Assembly (NCBI RefSeq): GCF_028128765.1 | Contig: NZ_LBJG01000080.1 | Coordinates: 1 to 64,000 of the forward strand | Length of the DNA: 64,000 nt | Direction of reading: 5' to 3' | From: Bradyrhizobium sp. CCBAU 51627 | Lineage (GTDB): Bacteria > Pseudomonadota > Alphaproteobacteria > Rhizobiales > Xanthobacteraceae | Shown here: positions 57,407 to 64,000 of the stretch, in pieces | How the letters are laid out: each line of letters begins with the position of its first letter | Position numbering within the stretch: the first letter of the stretch is position 1 | Program-made: the position numbers and the translations under genes | Notes under the pieces: model-generated | Databases searched by the model: none | What the model saw: the letters and a program-made list of their open reading frames with translations, nothing else | Told to the model about the DNA's origin: nothing

Positions 57407-57925
57407 ATGCAGACCGAGCTGAACAAGGTGATCGCGGCGCTCCGGGACCTCTACGCCCACGAAGGATTCCTGTTCGAGAAGGACATCGGCGAGCGCGCGA
57501 TCACGCATCGCCTCGCCGTCTATCTCGAGCGCCAGTTCTCGGGCTGGGCGGTCGATTGCAATTACGATCGGCTCGGCGAACGCACGCTGCATCTGCCGCA
57601 CGGCACGATCATCTCGACCGACGATCATCTGGGTAAATCGATCTACCCCGACGTCGTCGTGCATCAGCGCGAGATCCCGAACAATCTGCTCACCGTCGAG
57701 ATCCGCAAGGCGAGCAATCACACGCCTCTGGAGCACGACCAGCACAAGCTGAAGGCGATGACCGATCCGCATGTCTGGTTCGCCTATTGGATCGGCGTGC
57801 TGCTGGTGCTGGACAAGCACGGCGTGACGTCGTCGGAAGTCTATGTCAGCGGCGTGGTCGACCAGCTGCAGTCGCTCTGGTTCGCGGAGCGGCTTGCGGA
57901 GAGCGGCCTTGGGGCGGCGCATTAG
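57407..57925 (+). CDS. PD-(D/E)XK-nuclease-like small protein
   Basis: A 172-residue protein with no transmembrane or export signal. The pattern is that of a restriction-type nuclease: helix with E30 (EKDIGERAITHRLAVYL), then YPDVVVHQREIPNNLLTVEI with D82 and E98, and R100/K101 in TVEIRKASN, with D111 and K114 on the next helix (DQHKLKA). The usual ExK is ExR here, with a Lys just after. Related small proteins with HRRG...NNLLVIE(A/I)KK are known nuclease-like families of unknown role. It follows the ThDP-enzyme stop by 36 bases, but has no functional link to it. Confidence 0.72.
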   Translation: MQTELNKVIAALRDLYAHEGFLFEKDIGERAITHRLAVYLERQFSGWAVDCNYDRLGERTLHLPHGTIISTDDHLGKSIYPDVVVHQREIPNNLLTVEIRKASNHTPLEHDQHKLKAMTDPHVWFAYWIGVLLVLDKHGVTSSEVYVSGVVDQLQSLWFAERLAESGLGAAH

Positions 57926-58417
57926 AGCAACGAATCGCAGGCGTCAGATTTCGAGGATAAAGCGGACGTTGCTGCTCCTGGTCGGCATCGCCTGCTTGTG
58001 ACCCGTTCCGGACGACGAAGTTGCCGCGCCCGGGCGGTTAGGGGTGAACCGGAAAGACATCCTCATGGGCGCGACCGTTGCTCGTGACCCATTGCGGTCA
58101 ACTAAACGGCTCGAAACCCAAATCGGTCAACGCCGTCGCGACGACACCCTTCGCCTGTGCATCATCACCGCCAAACCTTCCTTGGGCATGGCCCCGTCCT
58201 TGACGGACCTGATGATGACAGCGGCTCGTTTCGAAAGCTGGCGACCCGTTCGAGCGAGCCCGTCGCCGCGATGTCGCTGCGACCGGCCGACGGCCGTGGC
58301 ATTCTTGCACCGCATTCTCCCGAGTTTCGCATCAGGATCGCGCAGCGCATTGCACGGCCTCTGGCGGCTCAGTAGACTCGCAAAGGAAATCTGCAGTGGG
58401 CCGATCGCGGGGGCTTT
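57926..58417. other. 492-base gap with no intact gene
   Basis: No intact gene is supported here. A short minus-strand stretch (58098-58184) looks like a decayed B12-binding domain. The right end is the leader of the autotransporter gene and has no clear ribosome site. Confidence 0.5.
58098..58184 (-). pseudogene. Possible remnant of a B12-binding mutase domain
   Basis: In one minus-strand frame the peptide GGDDAQAKGVVATALTDLGF ends at a stop. It resembles the C-terminal B12 domain of methylmalonyl-CoA mutase (GQDGHDRGAKVVATAFADLG), but the cobalamin-binding His is missing and the surrounding frame is unrelated. Probably a decayed fragment, if the match is real; low confidence. Confidence 0.3.
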
Positions 58418-61411
58418 ATGGATTTGACGACGCTTCATCACGCTCACCTTGAGCGGGCGCGGTTGCTTGCGACGGCCTGTCTCCTCGCCATCGGCGTCGG
58501 GTTGATGGGCTCGGCGGCGCGGGCGGACGGCGGCGCGGGGGGAATTGGAGGCGGCGCTGGCGGTGGCGGCGGCACGACCAATCTGACGACCACCGGCGGG
58601 ACAGGTGGGGACGGGTCAATCAGGGGCGGCGGCGGCGGTGGCGGTGCCGGCGCTACGGGTGGCGGCGGTGGTACAGGAGGCATCTTGGACCTTGGAGGAA
58701 TGGGCGGCGCCAGTGCTGGCGCGAGCGGCGCGACTGGAACCGTCGACTTCTCTGGCGGCACTGGTGGCGGTGGCGGTGGCGGCGGCGCGCATGGTGCGGT
58801 TGTCTCTGCCACGACCACGAATTCGGGCGCGATCGCCGGTGGTGCCGGCGGCAGGGGCGGTGCTAGTCTCGCCAATGCGGGCGGTGGTGGCGGAGGTGCC
58901 GGCGGTTATGGCGTCGTCGTGAACGGCAGCGGCCTCATTTATACCAATCGCGGCACGGCGACCGGCGGGATCGGTGGTGACGGCGGAATCACTAGCGGAG
59001 GTGGTAACTCCGGCGGCAATGGCGGTGACGGCGGTGTCGGTGTCGCCTTCACCGGCAGCGGCACGCTGGTCAATTCGGGGACAGTTGCCGGCGCGAGCGG
59101 CGGCGCGGGCGGAGCTGGCTCCAGTGGGGCTACGGCCGGTACGGCCGGCACCGGCGGTGCCGGCATCGTGGGCGCGGGGCTTACCATCATCAACAGCGGC
59201 AGCATCACGGGCGGCCTTTCCGGCGACGGCGTGACCCGCGCCAACGCCATCAGTTTCACGGGCGGCAGCAACATGCTGGAATTGCAAGCCGGCTCCACGA
59301 TCACCGGCAATGTGGTCGGCACCGGCACCGATACGCTGCGGCTCGGCGGTTCCAGCAACGCAAGCTTCGACGTGTCCAACATTGGGGCGTCGGCGCAGTA
59401 CCAGGGCTTCTCGACCTTCGTGAAGACCGGCAGCAGCACCTGGACTCTGAGCGGCACGACGACAACTACAACGCCCTGGATCATCAACCAGGGCACGCTG
59501 CTGCTGTCGAGCGCCGGCGCGCTGGGGGCGGCAAGCGGCACGACCACCGTGTCCGGCGGTACGCTCGATCTCGGCGGCACCACGCAGACGCAAGCGGTGG
59601 TGAATCTGACCGGTGGCACGATCCAGAACGGTGGCCTGAACGCGGCGATCGTCTCCACCGGCGGCACGATCGGCGGCATCGGTGGCACTGCAAGCCTGAC
59701 GACGACGGGCGGCACCACGATCGTGACCGGCACCAACACCTACAGCGGCGCAACGACCGTCAACGGCGGCGTGCTTGAGGTCGACGGCTCGATCACCGAT
59801 CCGACAGTCAACTCCGGCGGCACGCTGAGCGGCACCGGCTCGGTGGGCGCAACGCAAATCAATGCCGGCGGCACCTTCGCGCCAGGCAACGGCACGGCGG
59901 GATCGTCGATGACGGTCGCGGGCAGTCTCGTGTTCCAGTCGGGCGCGATCTACCTCGTGCAGGTCAATCCTTCGACGGCGTCGTTCGCCAGTGTCACTGG
60001 CAGCGCGACACTTAACGGCGCCAGTGTGAATGCGGTGTTCGCGAACGGCAGCTATGTCAGCAAGCAATACACGATCCTGACCGCAAACAGCGTCGGCGGG
60101 ACGTTTGGCTCGCTGGCGAGCACCAATCTGCCGACGAATTTCTCGAGCAGCTTGAGCTATGACGCAACCCACGCCTATCTCAATCTGACACTGAATTTCA
60201 CGCCGTCGCCGCCGCCCAATTTCGGCAATGGCCTTTCCGGCAACCAGCAGGCGATCGGCAATGCTTTGGTCGGCTTCTTCAACGCGACCGGCGGCATTCC
60301 TCTGGTCTACGGGACGTTGAACGCCAGCGGACTGACGCAAGCCTCCGGCGAAGCCGCGACAGGTTCGCAGCAGACGACGTTCAATGCGATGGGCCAGTTC
60401 ATGGGCCTGCTCACCGATCCCTTCATGCAGCGGAGCGGCGGCGCCGGCTTGACGCCCGGCGCGTCTGGCTTTGCGGGGAAGGAGGCGAGTGCCTATGCAC
60501 CGCGCCAGCGCACCGATGCGTTCGCGATGATCACCAAGGCACCGCCCGCTGCGCCCTTCGTGCAGCGCTGGAGCGTGTGGGGCGCGGGCTTCGGCGGCGC
60601 GCAGAGCACGAATGGCAACTTGGCGGCAGGTTCGAACGACACCACCAGCCGCATTGCCGGCACCGCGGTCGGCGCGGACTATCTGTTCTCGCCGAACACG
60701 CTGGCCGGCTTTGCGCTCGCCGGCGGCGGCACCAATTTCAGCGTCAACGGTTTCGGCTCCGGCCGCTCCGACCTGTTTCAGGTCGGAGCTTACATCCGCC
60801 ATATCGAAGGGCCAGCCTATATCTCCGCAGCACTGTCGTACGGCTGGCAGGACATCACCACCGATCGTTACGTCACCGTTGCGGGCCTCGATCATCTCCG
60901 TGCCGAGTACAACGCCAACGCCTATTCAGGCCGGGTCGAAGGTGGCTATGGCTTCGTCGGGCCGCTGATCGGCGGCATCGGGCTTACGCCTTACGCCGCG
61001 GCCCAGTTCAGCACCTTCGACCTGCCGGCCTATGCCGAGCAAGTCATCTCGGGCAGCTCGGCCTTTGCGCTCGCTTACGCATCGAAAAGCGTTACCAATC
61101 CGCGCACCGAACTTGGCCTCCGCAGCGACAAATCCTTCGCGCTTCAAGACAGCGTCTTGACGCTGCGCGGCCGGATTGCCTGGGCGCACGATTTCAATCC
61201 GGATCGTTCGATCGGTGCAACCTTCCAGGCGCTGCCCGGCGCGAGCTTCGTCGTCAACGGCGCTGCGCAAGCCTCCGATTCCGCACTCACCACGGCATCT
61301 GCCGAGATGAAATGGCTGAACGGCTGGTCGACCGCTGCAACCTTCGAGGGCGAGTTCTCCAACGTGACGCGCTCCTACGCCGGCAAGGGCGTCGTACGAT
61401 ACGCTTGGTGA
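58418..61411 (+). CDS. Autotransporter with Gly-rich passenger
   Basis: A 997-residue type V secretion protein. Signal region to about residue 36 (LLATACLLAIGVGLMGSAARA). The passenger starts with about 230 residues of Gly/Ala-rich repeats (GGAGGGGGT, GGNGGDGGVG), then Ser/Thr/Gly beta-helix repeats with autotransporter-associated PATR-like units (NQGTLLLSSAGALGAASGTT, TGTNTYSGATTVNGGVLEVD). The C-terminal 270 residues form the beta-barrel (WSVWGAGFGGAQSTNGN start, then alternating strands such as GRVEGGYGFVGPLIGGIGLT) ending in aromatic GKGVVRYAW. It is probably surface-exposed or released, an adhesin-like protein. ATG at 58418 lacks a strong ribosome site. Confidence 0.92.
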   Translation: MDLTTLHHAHLERARLLATACLLAIGVGLMGSAARADGGAGGIGGGAGGGGGTTNLTTTGGTGGDGSIRGGGGGGGAGATGGGGGTGGILDLGGMGGASAGASGATGTVDFSGGTGGGGGGGGAHGAVVSATTTNSGAIAGGAGGRGGASLANAGGGGGGAGGYGVVVNGSGLIYTNRGTATGGIGGDGGITSGGGNSGGNGGDGGVGVAFTGSGTLVNSGTVAGASGGAGGAGSSGATAGTAGTGGAGIVGAGLTIINSGSITGGLSGDGVTRANAISFTGGSNMLELQAGSTITGNVVGTGTDTLRLGGSSNASFDVSNIGASAQYQGFSTFVKTGSSTWTLSGTTTTTTPWIINQGTLLLSSAGALGAASGTTTVSGGTLDLGGTTQTQAVVNLTGGTIQNGGLNAAIVSTGGTIGGIGGTASLTTTGGTTIVTGTNTYSGATTVNGGVLEVDGSITDPTVNSGGTLSGTGSVGATQINAGGTFAPGNGTAGSSMTVAGSLVFQSGAIYLVQVNPSTASFASVTGSATLNGASVNAVFANGSYVSKQYTILTANSVGGTFGSLASTNLPTNFSSSLSYDATHAYLNLTLNFTPSPPPNFGNGLSGNQQAIGNALVGFFNATGGIPLVYGTLNASGLTQASGEAATGSQQTTFNAMGQFMGLLTDPFMQRSGGAGLTPGASGFAGKEASAYAPRQRTDAFAMITKAPPAAPFVQRWSVWGAGFGGAQSTNGNLAAGSNDTTSRIAGTAVGADYLFSPNTLAGFALAGGGTNFSVNGFGSGRSDLFQVGAYIRHIEGPAYISAALSYGWQDITTDRYVTVAGLDHLRAEYNANAYSGRVEGGYGFVGPLIGGIGLTPYAAAQFSTFDLPAYAEQVISGSSAFALAYASKSVTNPRTELGLRSDKSFALQDSVLTLRGRIAWAHDFNPDRSIGATFQALPGASFVVNGAAQASDSALTTASAEMKWLNGWSTAATFEGEFSNVTRSYAGKGVVRYAW

Positions 61412-61413
61412 AC

Positions 61414-61508
61414 GTCGGCTCCTGTGAAGGGTTTCGGATGCCGGCCGCCGAATGTGCCGCCCCGTCAGTGATGCGGCCGGCATCCGAAACCCTTCACAAT
61501 TAGCCGAC
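61414..61508. repeat. Long inverted repeat after the autotransporter gene
   Basis: A perfect 26-base inverted repeat: arms 61423-61448 and 61473-61498 (left arm ends GGATGCCGGCCGC, right arm starts GCGGCCGGCATCC), with a 24-base loop. It is extended by an outer 7-base pair, GTCGGCT (61414-61420) and AGCCGAC (61502-61508). It lies 2 bases after the autotransporter stop, between convergent genes. No T-run follows on either side. May be a bidirectional stop or RNA end. Confidence 0.92.
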
Positions 61509-61677
61509 ATGGTGCAAGTCGGTTTCAGTGTCGTCTTCCGAGAGCAACGCGGACGCGACCAGTGCTTCCTATCCGGGAGAGGCGGGCCACGAACGGCCTG
61601 CCAATCTGAATTCACGACACCTGGCAGGTAAGGCCGCCCGCATGACGCGGACGGCCTCGCTCATAACCGTCACTAGC

Positions 61678-63219
61678 TCAATGCAGCGGAGCGCCGTTGC
61701 CCAGTGCGTAGGTCACGAGATCCTTCAGCTTGAAATCGGGACCGGTCACCGGTGCCCAGTTCGGATCGAGCGACAGCACGGAGGAGGCGTCGCCGAACAT
61801 CATGCCGAGGAAGACTTCGGCGACGATGCGTCCGCCGACCGGGCCGAGCTGCGGCGTGTTGATGCCGGTTGCCGGCGCACCGGTGGCTGGGACCGCGACC
61901 GCTGTCTTGAACTGGCGCGCTTCGGCGAGGATGTAGGTCCAGAGCGGACAGTTGCCCTTGAATGCGCCGTTGGCGATCGACGCGATCGGGACTTGCGGAT
62001 CGCCCGACGACGGGACGTCGACGGCGCGGCCGACGATGATCTGCTCGTCGGTCAGCGGCGTCACGTGCATCGCCCTGGCGACCGCCTGGCCCGACGGCAG
62101 TCCGAGCCGCCAGCCCCGTTCGAGATTGCGCAGCGCCAGCGACGATGGATTGGAGGCGACCTCCGGCGGCAGCTTGCGCAAGGGGTCGACCAGCGAGGTG
62201 TCGATGCGATAGGCAAGCTGGAGCCGCCTTTTGTTGTCAGGATTGGTGCTGTCGTCCTCGACGCCATAGGCGCGCGTGTCGATGTCGATGAACCGTCCCC
62301 AGTCGATGGCGCGTCCCGGCCCCATGGCGCGGAAACCGGTCAGCGCGTTGTTGTCGGGGTTGTTGGGATCGGGGAAGATCTGCAGCAGCATGTTGTCGGC
62401 ATCGTTGAGCCGGTAGCCGGGCCGGATCATGGAGTGGCCGAGCCGGTAGGCCGCGACCGAGAATTCGACCGGCATGTAGGGAAAGCTCTTCCAGTGATAA
62501 TAGGCGAGCTTGCTGCGATCGTAGCGGCCGCCGCTCTTGAGATCGTTCAGCACGCCGGCATTGACGATGCGCGGCAGGAAGTCATTCAGCACGACGTATT
62601 GATAGTGGAAGCGCACGCGCTGCTGCACGTCCTGGAATGAGAGCCCCTCGTTGTCGTCGACCATGCGGTTGTGAAAGCGCAGCATCAATCCCTGCAGCTG
62701 CGAGACGATGCTGTTCTCGTCGTTGCGGGGATCGCCGATCAATGCGCGCCCCTTGAAGCGCGGCAGGTCGAAGGCGCCGGACACGCCGGTGCCGGTCAGC
62801 GTCTCGCCGAGCAGGAACTTGCCGTTGTTGTCGTACATGTAGGGCTGGTCGTTCGGTCCGCGCCCGTAGAGATTGTCCAGATCGAACGAGGGGGTGCGGA
62901 AATCGACGAGCCCGTCCGGGTCCTGCTGCTTGGTCAGCGAGCTCACCGGATCGAAGGTGATGTCGTGATCGATGAACTGGCCGAAATAGGTGTAGAGCGC
63001 GGGAATGCCGCTCTCTTCGGCGTCGGGGCCGTCCTTGGGCCGATCAAAATCGCCGACCATGTTGTCGGCGAGCGCGGCGAGATTTGCGATCGTGTCGGCT
63101 TCGTTCCGGCCGAATGTCGCCGGCGTCAGCGTGCGAAACATGCGGCCGAAGCGGCCTTGTGACAGCGGCGAGCGGGTGGCGTTGAGACCGCGGGGCGCAA
63201 TGGCGTGACGACTGCTCAT
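61678..63219 (-). CDS. Animal-type heme peroxidase (peroxidasin/cyclooxygenase-like)
   Basis: A 513-residue heme peroxidase with the animal-peroxidase pattern: distal His H85 and Ca-ligand Asp D86 in YFGQFIDHDITFDP, distal Arg R165 in GDPRNDENS, and the proximal His H262 in AYRLGHSMIRPGY. It lacks a signal peptide, so it is either cytoplasmic or exported by another route. Bacterial members are known in alphaproteobacteria and cyanobacteria and have been linked to halide or thiocyanate oxidation; the substrate here is unknown. ATG at 63219 follows GGAGGATC. It is convergent with the autotransporter gene. Confidence 0.93.
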   Translation of the reverse strand: MSSRHAIAPRGLNATRSPLSQGRFGRMFRTLTPATFGRNEADTIANLAALADNMVGDFDRPKDGPDAEESGIPALYTYFGQFIDHDITFDPVSSLTKQQDPDGLVDFRTPSFDLDNLYGRGPNDQPYMYDNNGKFLLGETLTGTGVSGAFDLPRFKGRALIGDPRNDENSIVSQLQGLMLRFHNRMVDDNEGLSFQDVQQRVRFHYQYVVLNDFLPRIVNAGVLNDLKSGGRYDRSKLAYYHWKSFPYMPVEFSVAAYRLGHSMIRPGYRLNDADNMLLQIFPDPNNPDNNALTGFRAMGPGRAIDWGRFIDIDTRAYGVEDDSTNPDNKRRLQLAYRIDTSLVDPLRKLPPEVASNPSSLALRNLERGWRLGLPSGQAVARAMHVTPLTDEQIIVGRAVDVPSSGDPQVPIASIANGAFKGNCPLWTYILAEARQFKTAVAVPATGAPATGINTPQLGPVGGRIVAEVFLGMMFGDASSVLSLDPNWAPVTGPDFKLKDLVTYALGNGAPLH

Positions 63220-63725
63220 AAAGATCCTCCATGAAAATTGACGACGGTGGGCAACTAAAGCTGAGGTTGTTCGTCATAAGATATGCATGTGAGGCTAGAT
63301 GGCGGAATTCGGCGTCACTATGCGCTGCTTCACACATCGTGCGATGTCGATCCGGTTCCATGAGCAGGCGTTGCGATCAAGCTGCGGATGCGCTTTGCAA
63401 ATTCTTCTCGCGTCCGCGCCGAATAACATTCTCGTCATCGACAATGTCGGCGCGAAGCACTCTCAGCTTCGCATGGAGACTGCAGCGGCGTCGCCGCGAG
63501 GCATTCACCTGTTCCAGGACTCGCCCGACACCTTGTCGTGCGCGTCTTGGTCCCGGAACGTGCGCTACGCTCGGGATGCGCCTGTGATGTGGCAAGCCGT
63601 GGTGGGCTATGTGAACTCGGCCACAGCTTGCGGCCGTGCTCCCGCCTATCTTCGGTGGAGATGCACGCGTCGGTCCCGCGGGATGACGCTTCCGTCATTC
63701 TGGGATCAGGCATTTGGAGGTTCTG
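63220..63725. other. 506-base gap, no supported gene
   Basis: No frame carries a recognisable domain or a good start. 63240-63300 is AT-richer (TTGTTCGTCATAAGATATGC) and probably holds the promoter of the heme peroxidase. The right end (GGAGGTTCTG) is the ribosome site of the next gene. Confidence 0.5.
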
Positions 63726-64000
63726 ATGCAACGATCATGTCTGCTGGCTGCGACCGCGGCACTGGCGCTCATCATGCAAACGCCCCTCGCGCTGGCGCAG
63801 ACGGCGCCCGCTGCAGGCGGCACGTCGGCCGCCGCGACGCCGGCTGCGACCACTGCGCCGGCCGCGACCACCGACACATCGACCCCGCCGGCAGGCCCGA
63901 AGAAGAGCGCCGGGAAGAAGCCGAAGAAGAGGATGACGCGGCAGCAGGAGATCGATCATTCGATCGACACAGGCACCGTCCCGGCGCGCTATCGCAGCTC
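63726..64000 (+). CDS. Exported Ala/Thr/Lys-rich protein, cut by the window edge
   Basis: The 5' part of a gene running off the window: at least 91 residues. Signal peptide RSCLLAATAALALIMQTPLALA (cleavage near 24), then Ala/Thr/Pro-rich linker (AATPAATTAPAATTDTSTPP) and a basic patch (PKKSAGKKPKKRMTRQQEI), then DHSIDTGTVPARYRS. ATG follows GGAGG. No stop is reached. Function cannot be read from this part. Confidence 0.75.
   Translation, partial: MQRSCLLAATAALALIMQTPLALAQTAPAAGGTSAAATPAATTAPAATTDTSTPPAGPKKSAGKKPKKRMTRQQEIDHSIDTGTVPARYRS

Noticed and set aside
55952..57922. Open frame of 656 codons on the minus strand
   Set aside because: Runs antisense through two well-supported genes (ThDP enzyme and nuclease-like protein) and has no recognisable domain.
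58540..59180. Dense short repeats that could be read as a CRISPR-like or satellite array
   Set aside because: The repeats are GGC/GGT codon runs in frame with the autotransporter; no constant repeat/spacer spacing.
58616..60895. Open frame of 759 codons on the minus strand
   Set aside because: Opposite the autotransporter; Arg/Ala/Gly-rich with no motif. A shadow of its Gly/Thr-rich codons.
1..64000. tRNA, rRNA, prophage, intact insertion sequence or defence island
   Set aside because: I found no cloverleaf, rRNA stretch, transposase, integrase or phage gene. The repeats present are short intergenic palindromes.

Overview
The window is high-GC DNA, gene-dense on both strands, and looks like chromosomal sequence of a Bradyrhizobium-type alphaproteobacterium (order Hyphomicrobiales). 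The organism call is inferred from gene content: PutA without a DNA-binding domain next to an Lrp-type PutR, SorAB-like sulfite dehydrogenase, CYP153-like P450s, CaiB-type CoA transferases, many acyl-CoA enzymes, and several families of palindromic intergenic repeats. I see no tRNA, rRNA, CRISPR array, phage or intact insertion sequence. About 54 protein genes can be supported.

Layout. 0.3-8.2 kb: Tex; a Gly-rich exported protein; an OmpR-type response regulator with its histidine kinase; a convergent pair of LuxR-type HTH protein and a protease-dead HtrA-like protein; small YbjQ-type and membrane genes; an outer-membrane-like protein. 8.3-15 kb: DapA-family enzyme, a lone CoxL-like (form II motif) molybdenum hydroxylase subunit, then two acyl-CoA dehydrogenases and an enoyl-CoA hydratase. 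15-19.8 kb: LemA-TPM-TPM cluster; metallo-beta-lactamase protein coupled to a lone cyclic-nucleotide-binding domain; a membrane-anchored Pro/Ala-rich protein ended by a strong terminator. 19.9-27.3 kb: exported heme-motif protein, GST, CoA transferase, PutA/PutR. 27.5-31.3 kb: cold-shock protein, SorAB-like sulfite dehydrogenase, and a class III nucleotide cyclase fused to a [2Fe-2S] domain and a cytochrome-b-like membrane domain. 31.5-36.7 kb: GT39-like glycosyltransferase, YcjF/YcjX pair, hemolysin-III family protein. 36.7-46.6 kb: SDR, benzoylformate decarboxylase-like enzyme, an acyl-CoA dehydrogenase/CoA-transferase/hydratase cluster with divergent LysR regulator, two tandem CYP153-like P450s. 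46.9-53.9 kb: DUF898 protein with M48 peptidase; a uracil-catabolism (URC) cluster of GTP-cyclohydrolase-II-like URC1, URC4 (DUF1688) and uracil phosphoribosyltransferase; a divergent PLP enzyme. 53.9-64 kb: DUF2927-like protein, L,D-transpeptidase, second ThDP enzyme, a PD-(D/E)XK-like small protein, a 997-residue autotransporter, an animal-type heme peroxidase and a truncated exported protein at the right edge.

The most unusual points are the translationally coupled protease-dead HtrA/LuxR pair, the redox-domain cyclase, the URC cluster with an altered PRPP loop in its phosphoribosyltransferase, the small nuclease-like protein, and intergenic repeats that appear to supply the start codon or the C-terminus of neighbouring genes. 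All family assignments come from reading motifs by eye; no database search was run.
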